Shown piece by piece: positions 1-5,947 of a stretch of DNA of 17,852 nt (position 1 is its first letter; each line of letters opens with the position of its first letter). The stretch is from Actinomycetota bacterium (lineage in GTDB: Bacteria; Actinomycetota; Thermoleophilia; Gaiellales; Gaiellaceae), in assembly GCA_005883365.1 (NCBI GenBank), contig VAXA01000015.1, positions 1 through 17,852 on the forward strand. Reading direction: 5' to 3'. A model generated the notes under the pieces. That model worked only from the letters and a program-made list of their open reading frames with translations. It did not search any database and was not told where the DNA came from. A program made the position numbers and the translations under genes.

Positions 1-1047
1 GACGACGGCGAAGAACGGCGCGCCGAGGAAGGCGGTGACGACGCCGATCGGCAGCTCGGACGGCGAGAGCACGGTCCGCGCGACGACGTCCGCGAGCACG
101 AGAAATCCCGCGCCGGCGACGAGCGAAAGCGGCAAGACCGCGCGATAGCTCGTCGAGACGAGCAGGCGGATCGTGTGCGGGACGATGATCCCGACGAACG
201 CGATCAGGCCACTCACCGAGACGGCCGCCGCCGTCCCCAGCGTCGCCGCGACGACGATCGCCAGGCGCGCACGCGAGACGTCCACGCCGAGGCTCGCGGC
301 CTCGTCGTCGCCGAGGCTGAGGACGTCGAGGACGCGCCGGTGCAGGACGAGGACGAGCGAGCTCGCGGCAACGTAGGGCGCGCACACGCCGACGTCGCTC
401 CAGGTGGCGGTCGAGAAGCCGCCGAGCAGCCACGCGTAGACGTTCTGCAGCTGCTGCGTGTGCTGCTGCTGGACGAACGTCTGCACCGCTGCCGTGAACG
501 TCGCCATCGTCACGCCGGCAAGCACGAGCGCACCGGTCATATGCGCTGCGCCGGCCGAGCGGCCGAGCGCGTAGGTGACGACGACCGCGGCGATGGCACC
601 GCCGAAAGCGGCAAGCGGCACCGTCCAGTTGCTTCCCGCCGCCGCTGCCGACGCGTAGACGATCGCGAGCGTCGCGCCGAGCCCCGCGCCGCCGGCGACG
701 CCGAGCAGATACGGGTCGCAGAGCGGGTTCCGGAAGACGCCCTGATACGAGGCGCCCGCCACAGCGAGCATCCCGCCAACGAGTGCCGCGAGCGCGACGC
801 GCGGCGCACGCACTTGCCAGACCACTGCCCGGTCGAGGGCGTCGAGCGGTTGGTGGACATGCAGGAACGGGACGTACGAGAGCGCCGAGCGCAGGATCGA
901 GCCGACAGGAACGTGGAACGGCCCCACCGCGAGGCTGATCGCGAGCGCCGCGACGAGGAACGCGGTCGTGGCGAGGCCGGCGCGGAGGCCGACGCCCCGA
1001 GCCTCGACGCGGGGTGCCGCCTCCGCCCTTCCGGCCGCTGCCGTCAT
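1..1047 (-). CDS. btuC: Cobalamin/iron-type ABC transporter permease, BtuC/FecCD family (3' end cut by window edge)
   Basis: Inner-membrane permease that would pass corrinoid received from the neighbouring binding protein into the cell, powered by an ATPase not in this window. I translated it by hand from ATG at 1047. The frame stays open to base 1 and gives about 349 residues, so with a usual family length of about 330-350 only the last few residues are missing. It is hydrophobic throughout with many membrane segments. It carries the FecCD hallmark GLIAFVGIIVPH near residue 281, and RNPLCDPYLLGVAGG near 107, matching the conserved 'NPLA-P-LG' region. Its ATG overlaps the TGA of the upstream btuF-like gene (TGATG), so translation is probably coupled. 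The cobalamin riboswitch upstream makes B12 more likely than haem or siderophore as substrate. The ATPase gene would be expected just beyond the left edge. Confidence 0.9.
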   Translation of the reverse strand, partial: MTAAAGRAEAAPRVEARGVGLRAGLATTAFLVAALAISLAVGPFHVPVGSILRSALSYVPFLHVHQPLDALDRAVVWQVRAPRVALAALVGGMLAVAGASYQGVFRNPLCDPYLLGVAGGAGLGATLAIVYASAAAAGSNWTVPLAAFGGAIAAVVVTYALGRSAGAAHMTGALVLAGVTMATFTAAVQTFVQQQHTQQLQNVYAWLLGGFSTATWSDVGVCAPYVAASSLVLVLHRRVLDVLSLGDDEAASLGVDVSRARLAIVVAATLGTAAAVSVSGLIAFVGIIVPHTIRLLVSTSYRAVLPLSLVAGAGFLVLADVVARTVLSPSELPIGVVTAFLGAPFFAVV

Positions 1048-1913
1048 CAGCCCTTGCTTGCGATCCTTGCGACTGCCCGCGCGAACTGCACGATCCGCGG
1101 CCCCCAGCGGGAGGCGACGTCGTCGTCGACGCCGATCACGCGCTGACGCTGCACTGCGGTGATCGTGTTCCAACCGGGCCGCGCCGCCACGGTCGCCTGA
1201 CTCTGCTGGCAGCATTTCGTGTCCGCGAGGACGATGATCTGCGGGTTCTGCGCGATGATGTACTCGGCCGAGAGCTGCGGGTAGCCACCCCCGGTCGACC
1301 CCGCTCCGTCGGCGATGTCCCGGAAGCCGAAGAGCTTGTAGATGCTGCCGATGAACGTCGTCGAGGTCGCCGAGAAGTACGTCGGGTCGAGCTCGTGATA
1401 GACGCGCAGGTGGCGCCGCGATCCCGGCACGCTCTGCACGATCGCCGCGAGATGCGTCCGCATCGAGTGCACGACGGCCGTCGCGCCGCGGTTGTGGCCG
1501 GTGAGGCTGCCCAGCCGGAGGATCTCCCGGTACGCCTGTCCGAGGTCGTTCGCGGCCGGCTCGTTCACGACCTTGATGCCGAGCTTCCGCAGCTGCGAGG
1601 CGAAGTTGCCCGGGTTGTAGGAGATGAGGACGAGATCGGGGTGGTACTTGGCGATCGCCTCGGTGTTCGGCGTGAAGCCGGAGAGGCTGGTGCGCGGCGC
1701 GCGCCGTGGGTAGTTCGAGTCCTGGTCGACCGCGACGACCTGCTTACCGGCGCCGATCGCGAACAGATCCTCGGTCACGGTCGGCGAGAGCGAGACGATG
1801 CGGTGCGGGTAGCGGTGCGTAGCACCCGTCTGTTGGTGGGCGGCCGCCGAAAGGGAGACGACGGCGAGCGCGGCGGCGAGGGCCGCGAGGGTGGCGAGAG
1901 CAAGGCGGTGCAC
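1047..1913 (-). CDS. btuF: Periplasmic-type B12 substrate-binding protein, BtuF-like
   Basis: Extracytoplasmic binding protein (288 aa) of a BtuFCD-type importer. The first ~25 residues form a signal peptide (MHRLALATLAALAAALAVVS...), apparently without a lipobox cysteine, which is unusual for a binding protein in a Gram-positive lineage. The mature part starts with PHRIVSLSPTVTEDLFAIGAG, typical of the PF01497 (BtuF/FecB) fold, followed by the usual 'DLVLISYN' strand near residue 95 and 'PQIIVLADT' near 218. The start is GTG at 1913, supported by AAGGAGG at 1918-1924 five bases upstream. A cobalamin riboswitch lies directly upstream and the permease gene overlaps its stop. Haem or siderophore binding cannot be excluded from the protein alone; the riboswitch decides for cobalamin. 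Confidence 0.9.
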   Translation of the reverse strand: MHRLALATLAALAAALAVVSLSAAAHQQTGATHRYPHRIVSLSPTVTEDLFAIGAGKQVVAVDQDSNYPRRAPRTSLSGFTPNTEAIAKYHPDLVLISYNPGNFASQLRKLGIKVVNEPAANDLGQAYREILRLGSLTGHNRGATAVVHSMRTHLAAIVQSVPGSRRHLRVYHELDPTYFSATSTTFIGSIYKLFGFRDIADGAGSTGGGYPQLSAEYIIAQNPQIIVLADTKCCQQSQATVAARPGWNTITAVQRQRVIGVDDDVASRWGPRIVQFARAVARIASKG

Positions 1914-1944
1914 GAATCCTCCTTCCGCGAGGGGTTCGGGGTGG

Positions 1945-2095
1945 CGGGCGGCAGGTCTTCTGACTCGGGGCTCCCTCCCCCGCCGCCTTCCCGGGTTGCA
2001 ACCCAGTGGCGTCGTGGCGGGAGAGCGTCTCCCCTTACAGCGGCGGGACCGTCCCGGACTTGCACCGGAGTTCCCTCACCGCTCGCCGGTATGTG
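1945..2095 (-). promoter_or_regulatory. Cobalamin (B12) riboswitch
   Basis: Read on the minus strand, the leader of the btuF-like gene shows the conserved cobalamin riboswitch blocks in order. GGTGAGGGAACTCCGGTGCA comes first (about 2081-2062), then AGTCCGGGACGGTCCCGCC, then GCTGTAAGGGGAG (about 2042-2030), GCCACTGGG, CCCGGGAAGGCGGCGGG, and the B12 box GAGTCAGAAGACCTGCC (about 1966-1950). The element ends about 37 nt before the GTG start. A short CCTC segment lies just before AAGGAGG and could pair with it, so control at translation initiation is possible; that step is inferred. In the known family, adenosylcobalamin binding lowers expression of uptake genes. Confidence 0.96.
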
Positions 2096-2100
2096 GCGGG

Positions 2101-2109
2101 AATCTAGCA
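2101..2109 (-). promoter_or_regulatory. Probable extended -10 promoter element of the B12 transport transcript
   Basis: On the minus strand TGCTAGATT reads as TGn followed by TAGATT (4 of 6 to TATAAT, and fits the actinobacterial TANNNT form). It would start RNA near 2094, exactly where the riboswitch begins. No good -35 is visible, which the extended TGn may offset. It shares the CTAG core with a plus-strand -10 candidate. Confidence 0.4.
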
Positions 2110-2110
2110 T
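2105..2110 (+). promoter_or_regulatory. Possible -10 element for a leaderless HAD-like gene
   Basis: TAGCAT (TANNNT) ends 8 bases before the GTG at 2119, so RNA could begin at or next to the start codon. No Shine-Dalgarno sequence precedes that GTG, and leaderless messages are common in actinobacteria. No clear -35 is present. Confidence 0.3.
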
Positions 2111-2118
2111 CGCCTCCG

Positions 2119-2565
2119 GTGGCTGGCTTGGCGCTTGCGCTCGACCTCGACGGCGTGCTCGCCGACACGCGGCCGCTTTGGGAGGCGTGGCTCGAGGACG
2201 CGGCGCGGCGGGCTCGCGTCGAGCTCGACGTGCCGGAGGATCGGGAGGCGGCGGCGGGCGCGCTCGACGAGGCGCTCGGCGACTGGCGTCCTCTGCTGGC
2301 GCGGTTCGCCGCCGACCGGGCGCCGCTCTGGTTCCGTCCCCGAGCCGACACGAACGCGGCGCTGCGGCGGCTCGCGGCGGCCGGGGCGCGGATCGGCGTC
2401 TTCAGCGACGCGCCGCGGGAGCTCGCGGAGATCGCGCTCGCCCACGCGGGGGCCGCGCGCGAGGTGGAGGTCGTCGGGACGCTCGGCGACGTGCAGGTCG
2501 CGCTCGGCGGGAAGGCGATCGTCGTGCGATCGCGCGAGGAGCTCGCGGCCCGGTCACTAGGATGA
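2119..2565 (+). CDS. Small HAD-superfamily hydrolase-like protein
   Basis: A 148-residue protein with HAD motif I near the N-terminus (ALDLDGVLADTR; D9 nucleophile, D11 acid/base by analogy) and a motif II-like strand ending in serine (RIGVFSDAPRE, around residue 95). Between them is a short helical cap. The C-terminal part (VEVVGTLGDVQVALGGKAIV) is short and I see no clear motif IV acidic pair, so phosphatase activity is uncertain and the substrate unknown. The start is taken as GTG 2119 because motif I must lie near the N-terminus; the open frame extends further upstream but would run through the riboswitch region. There is no visible ribosome site, so it may be leaderless. It is followed after 4 nt by a small coiled-coil gene, probably in one transcript. 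Confidence 0.7.
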   Translation: MAGLALALDLDGVLADTRPLWEAWLEDAARRARVELDVPEDREAAAGALDEALGDWRPLLARFAADRAPLWFRPRADTNAALRRLAAAGARIGVFSDAPRELAEIALAHAGAAREVEVVGTLGDVQVALGGKAIVVRSREELAARSLG

Positions 2566-2569
2566 GGGC

Positions 2570-2788
2570 GTGGAGCAGAGCCTCTCCGACCGGCGCTTCG
2601 ACCTGATCCTCGAGCGGCTCGACCGGATCGGGGACGAGCTCGCGAAGACGAACAAGCGCCTCGACAACGACGAGAACTTCCTCCGTCTCGCCCGGGAGCT
2701 CGCGACGCTGAACGAGTCGCTGCAGGCGCTCGCGTATGCCGCCCTCGGCCAGCAGGCGCCGCAGGTCCGCCGCCGCCGCTCGGCCTAG
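2570..2788 (+). CDS. Small hypothetical protein, probable coiled coil (72 aa)
   Basis: GTG start at 2570, preceded by AGGATGAGG that overlaps the end of the HAD-like gene, so translation is probably coupled. The protein is charged and helical: heptad-like leucine/isoleucine spacing runs from about residue 6 to 55 (FDLILERLDRIGDELAKTNK, then ENFLRLARELATLNESLQAL). It ends in a basic tail, VRRRRSA. I recognise no family. The reading frame agrees with a protein-like composition, unlike the Arg/Ala-rich shadow frames around it. A soluble oligomerising helical protein is a fair description; no function is claimed. Its TAG stop shares a CTAG with the stop of the convergent RAYT gene. Confidence 0.6.
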   Translation: MEQSLSDRRFDLILERLDRIGDELAKTNKRLDNDENFLRLARELATLNESLQALAYAALGQQAPQVRRRRSA

Positions 2789-3351
2789 CGGCAGCAGCCC
2801 CGCCATGGCGTGTCCGCCGAGGACCTGCCCCGGTGCCAGGCACCGGGACGTGGCGCCAAGGGACATGCGCCGCACGGGACGTCGGCGGCGTTCACAAATT
2901 CGAAGGATCCGGCGACGCCGATCGTCTTGCCGTAGCTGCTCCACAGCCAGTCCTCGGGGCGCTGGACGAGACCCGCTCCGACCGGGTTCCTCGCCACATA
3001 GCGGAACGCCTCGAGAACCGCCTCGGGCGTCTCCTTGCGCCTCGACCAATACCGGTCGCGCACGAGGTAGCCGGCCCGCCCATGCCGATCGTTGAAGCGC
3101 CTCGAGTAGCCGCCGACGAGCCGATGCATCCCCGCGGAGAGCGAGTTGTCGGGGAGATCGATGATCGCATGCCAGTGCGTCGTGAGCAGGCAAACCGCGA
3201 TGCACCGCCAGGCAAACCGGTCGATCGTCGCGACGAAGAGCCGGAGCCATGTCAGGCGATCGAGGTCGTCCTGGAAGTAGACGGCAGCTCCGGCCGCACC
3301 GTTGCCGACGTGCTGGATTCCGGGAGCGAGATCACGAGGAGCTCGTGGCAC
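2785..3351 (-). CDS. REP-associated tyrosine transposase (RAYT), Y1/HUH transposase family
   Basis: A 188-residue single-strand transposase-like protein. It opens with MPRAPRDLAPGIQHV, the usual RAYT/IS200-like 'PR-PG-xHV' start. The HUH motif is THWH (H59 and H61). The segment FRYVARNPVGAGLV places the catalytic tyrosine at Y118 by comparison with E. coli RAYT (Y in DYIYINPV). WLWSSY follows at 135-140, as is typical. The start is GTG 3351, chosen because it gives the canonical N-terminus. It is flanked on both sides by inverted copies of a GGTGCC-W-GGCACC palindrome, the expected substrate. The last ~20 residues are encoded by the left palindrome and DNA beyond it, so the native C-terminus may have been shorter. 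RAYTs are single-copy, domesticated relatives of IS200/IS605 TnpA that scatter REP sequences; all key residues seem present here. Confidence 0.85.
   Translation of the reverse strand: MPRAPRDLAPGIQHVGNGAAGAAVYFQDDLDRLTWLRLFVATIDRFAWRCIAVCLLTTHWHAIIDLPDNSLSAGMHRLVGGYSRRFNDRHGRAGYLVRDRYWSRRKETPEAVLEAFRYVARNPVGAGLVQRPEDWLWSSYGKTIGVAGSFEFVNAADVPCGACPLAPRPGAWHRGRSSADTPWRGCCR
2829..2847. repeat. REP-like palindrome, left copy
   Basis: CCCGGTGCCAGGCACCGGG is a perfect 19-base palindrome with 9-base arms around a central A. It is followed on the plus strand by GACGTGGC. It lies inside the last codons of the RAYT frame, and 41 bases after the stop of the plus-strand coiled-coil gene. It could also act as a transcription barrier, although no T-run follows. 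Confidence 0.8.
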
Positions 3352-3426
3352 GGAGTCAGCTTCGGCCCCGAAGGCCGGCGGCGCAAGATGTCCTCAGCGG
3401 ACAGATACCCGGTCCGGCCATGTCTC

Positions 3427-3439
3427 GGTGCCTGGCACC
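3427..3439. repeat. REP-like palindrome, right copy (inverted relative to the left one)
   Basis: GGTGCCTGGCACC has 6-base arms around a central T. Read on the minus strand with its flanks it gives CC-T-GGTGCCAGGCACCG-A-GAC-A-TGGC. This matches the left copy (CC-C-GGTGCCAGGCACCG-G-GAC-G-TGGC) at all but three positions, so the two copies face each other around the RAYT gene. It sits 76 bases upstream of the RAYT start and 62 bases past the stop of the beta-propeller gene. Confidence 0.78.
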
Positions 3440-3501
3440 AGGACGTTGCCGGAGGAGCCAGTCCCGCCGCCGAAAGGTGGCAGCGGCGCGTAGCGCACCT
3501 T

Positions 3502-4920
3502 CTACGCCTTGCGGAGGCGCCAGATGTCGAGCACGCCGCTCGTCGCGTGGTGGTTCGCATCGCCTTCCGGGAGTGCCACCCGGCCGTCGATGACGATCGG
3601 GCTGTTCCAGTGCCCCGAGCCGGCGCTCAGCATTGCGACGAGCTTCCCGCTCGCCGGCCGGTAGACGCGCAACCCGGCGCCGCCCGGGTCGTAGACCCAG
3701 AGCAGGCCGCCGGCGACAACCGGGCTCGTCCCGCCGTGCCCCACTCGCCAGACGGGATGGAGCCGCCCCTTCGCGAGCGACCACGCCTGCGTCGCGCCTC
3801 CATCGGCCGCGAACATCCAGGCGCGCTTCCCACTCCGCCACACCGCGGGCGCCGTGAAGAGATCCGTGCCGGACGGCGTCGAGACGATCTGGAGCTCGTG
3901 GCCCGTGTGCGCCGCCGTGCCGCGCAACCGCGCGAGCGAGAGGAGCCGGATCTTTCCGTCCTTGCCGCCCTGCGCGATCAGGTTCGACGTGAGATAGACG
4001 GGTGAGGTGGAGCCGAGGTCGAGATCGCTGGAGTTCAGCTGCTCGGTGTTCGTCGGCGTGTAGTTCCCCACCAGCTTTGCCTTCGCCGACAGGACGACAA
4101 CCGCGTCGCCCCAGTTCGTGCGGCCGTCCCAGGGTGCATTGCCCGTCGCCACGAGCAGGTTGCCGCTGCGCGGCACCACGACCGCCCCGGCGCGTCCCCA
4201 GATTGCCGAGTCGCTCGCCGGGCACCGCGAGGGCGCCAGGAGTCCGTGCTGGTTGGAGCAGAGCGAGTTCCAGACGTGCAGCAGCCGACCGTTCCCGGCA
4301 GCTATGACCACTACGTGTCCCTGATAGGGCGGCGCGTCGCCGATGTAGCCGCCGGTCGTGGCGATCACGTGTCCGCCCGCGAAGTTGAGCGACGCCGCGA
4401 TCTTCTCGCGCGACGGCAGCTTCGTGATCCGACGGCGCCACACGGCGTGACCGGTCGCGACCGAGAGCTTCTGGATCCGTCCGTCAGGCGACGCGGCGTA
4501 GATCCACCTGCGGCTGGGATCCGCGACCGGGGTCGCTGTCGTGATCTGCGCCGAGCCGGCCCAAGAGGAGTAGCCGGGCGGTGTCCACCGCCAGAGGATC
4601 TGCCCGCCCGTCGCGTCGATCGCGAGCGTGATCCCGTACGTCGCCGTGACGAAGAATGCGTCGTGGGACGCGCCGCCGACCATGACGCCGCGCAGGTAGA
4701 TCGCGGAGGAGTCGACCGTGCCCGGCAGCCGAACCTGCTGGCGAATCAGCGACCCGGCGTTCGCGGCGGTGATCCCGGTCGCGTGCGGATCGTCGTTGCT
4801 GCGGCGAGCGTCCCAGCCGAAGCGGGTCCAGTCGCCGCCGGAGGTCACGATCGCCTTCCGGGCGCCGCGGACGCCGCCGGTCGAGGCACCGCTGCCACAG
4901 CCAGCGAGCACGGCTCCCAC
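3502..4920 (-). CDS. PQQ-type beta-propeller lipoprotein (start uncertain, probably upstream of 4920)
   Basis: About 472 residues from the first ordinary start, GTG 4920. The body is a series of beta-propeller blades of the PQQ-enzyme/BamB type, for example GITLAIDATGGQILWRW, RRWIYAASPDGRIQKLSVA and GHVVVIAAGNGRLLHVW, with a second half of similar blades. A lipobox LAGC sits only eight residues from GTG 4920, which is too short for a signal peptide. In the same frame upstream, ITSRSAASLALILAVGAVLAGC reads as an excellent lipoprotein signal, but no ATG, GTG or TTG precedes it. ATT at 4962, with GAGG four bases before, is the best alternative start. The gene overlaps or abuts the RCK gene and is the last of the long minus-strand run. 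PQQ-dependent catalysis is not shown; many such proteins are scaffolds or of unknown role. Confidence 0.8.
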   Translation of the reverse strand: MGAVLAGCGSGASTGGVRGARKAIVTSGGDWTRFGWDARRSNDDPHATGITAANAGSLIRQQVRLPGTVDSSAIYLRGVMVGGASHDAFFVTATYGITLAIDATGGQILWRWTPPGYSSWAGSAQITTATPVADPSRRWIYAASPDGRIQKLSVATGHAVWRRRITKLPSREKIAASLNFAGGHVIATTGGYIGDAPPYQGHVVVIAAGNGRLLHVWNSLCSNQHGLLAPSRCPASDSAIWGRAGAVVVPRSGNLLVATGNAPWDGRTNWGDAVVVLSAKAKLVGNYTPTNTEQLNSSDLDLGSTSPVYLTSNLIAQGGKDGKIRLLSLARLRGTAAHTGHELQIVSTPSGTDLFTAPAVWRSGKRAWMFAADGGATQAWSLAKGRLHPVWRVGHGGTSPVVAGGLLWVYDPGGAGLRVYRPASGKLVAMLSAGSGHWNSPIVIDGRVALPEGDANHHATSGVLDIWRLRKA

Positions 4921-4934
4921 AGCGAGGATCAGAG

Positions 4935-5930
4935 CTAGCGACGCAGCAGAACGCGACGTAATTCGTCCTCTTTGCCGGGCTCGAGGATCGCGAGTACCTG
5001 ATCCCCTGCCTCGAGCACGGTCGAGCCGACGGCGATCTCGGCCCGTCCGCCTCGCATGACGGAGATGAGCCGCGAGCCCTCCGGCAGCGAGAGCGCCTCG
5101 ATGCTCTGCCCCGCGGAGGGCGACTCGCCGTCGATCTGCACCTCGACGATCTCGAGGTTCTCGCCGCGCAGCTCCAGCAGGTGGATGAGGTCGTGCTCCG
5201 GCACCTCGTGCTCGACAAGCGCCATCACGCTCGACGTCGCGCAGATGGTGGGCGAGATCCCGAGGAGGTCGAAGTGCGGCTGGTTGCGTGGATCGTTCAC
5301 GCGCGCGATCACCTTCGGGACGCCGTACTTCTCGCGCGCGATCTGGCCGATGATCATGTTGTCCTCGTCGTCGCCGGTGAGCGCGAGCACGACGTCGGGC
5401 GGGCGGGCGATTCCGGCCCGCTCGAGGACGTAGAGCTCGGTCGCGTCGCCGCGCTGCACCTGGTGCTCGAACTCGTCTTCGAGCTGCTCGTAGCGGTCGC
5501 GGCGCTGCTCGATCAGCGTCACCTCGTTCCCGAGGCGCAGCAGCGAGCGCATCACGTTCGCGCCGACCTTGCCGCCGCCGGCGACGATCACGTACATCAG
5601 CCGGCGACCTCCTCGGCGGCGGCCGGCTGCGGAAGCGGGATCGCGCACGTCCGCGCCGCGTCCATCAGGCGCTACCTGGCCGATGATGATGTTCGTGTTG
5701 TCGCCGTCGGTGGCGACGACGACGGCGTCGGCCTCCTCGATGCCGGCCTCCTGCAGCAGGTGGGCATCCATGCCGTGGCCGACGATGAACGTGCCCGGCC
5801 AGTTCTCGCCTAGGCGCGAGAGCGCGTCCTCGTTCTCGTCGACGACGGTCACGTCCCAGCCCTCCTGGAGGAGCTGGAGCGCGATCGTCGAGCCTACGCG
5901 GCCGCAGCCGATGACAAGCGCCTTGAGCAT
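4935..5930 (-). CDS. Fused RCK/TrkA-type potassium regulatory protein (truncated first RCK domain joined to a complete TrkA/KtrA-like protein)
   Basis: This 331-aa frame holds two TrkA-type units. Residues 1-87 are an RCK_N domain with the nucleotide site GCGRVG (8-13) and VVDEN (29-33), but it breaks off after NTNIIIGQVA. A 24-residue Gly/Arg-rich linker follows. From M112 (ATG 5597) comes a complete ~220-aa protein: YVIVAGGGKVGANV, EVTLIEQ, then DDEDNMIIGQIAREKYGVPK, and a TrkA-C domain from about 255. Such proteins bind NAD(H) or ATP/ADP and gate potassium transporters. Many actinobacteria have two adjacent full-length genes here (M. tuberculosis ceoB/ceoC), so this fusion looks like a deletion. 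The start is ATG 5930, 17 nt after the APC-Usp gene. No TrkH/KtrB channel is seen; its partner may be one of the neighbouring APC carriers. Confidence 0.85.
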   Translation of the reverse strand: MLKALVIGCGRVGSTIALQLLQEGWDVTVVDENEDALSRLGENWPGTFIVGHGMDAHLLQEAGIEEADAVVVATDGDNTNIIIGQVAPDGRGADVRDPASAAGRRRGGRRLMYVIVAGGGKVGANVMRSLLRLGNEVTLIEQRRDRYEQLEDEFEHQVQRGDATELYVLERAGIARPPDVVLALTGDDEDNMIIGQIAREKYGVPKVIARVNDPRNQPHFDLLGISPTICATSSVMALVEHEVPEHDLIHLLELRGENLEIVEVQIDGESPSAGQSIEALSLPEGSRLISVMRGGRAEIAVGSTVLEAGDQVLAILEPGKEDELRRVLLRR

Positions 5931-5947
5931 CAGATGAGCGTAGCTCG

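Noticed and set aside
2402..3250. Minus-strand open frame spanning the HAD and coiled-coil genes
   Set aside because: It is Arg/Pro/Ala-rich with no recognisable motif, and it overlaps in another frame the well-supported RAYT gene.
3360..3373. CTTCGG-CC-CCGAAG hairpin upstream of the RAYT start
   Set aside because: It is short, with no T-run and no repeat elsewhere in the window, so no role can be supported.
2829..3439. Two GGTGCC palindromes as CRISPR-like repeats or IS terminal inverted repeats
   Set aside because: There are only two copies with a coding gene between them. The imperfect palindromes near a Y1 RAYT fit REP elements; Y1 enzymes do not use terminal inverted repeats of the DDE kind.
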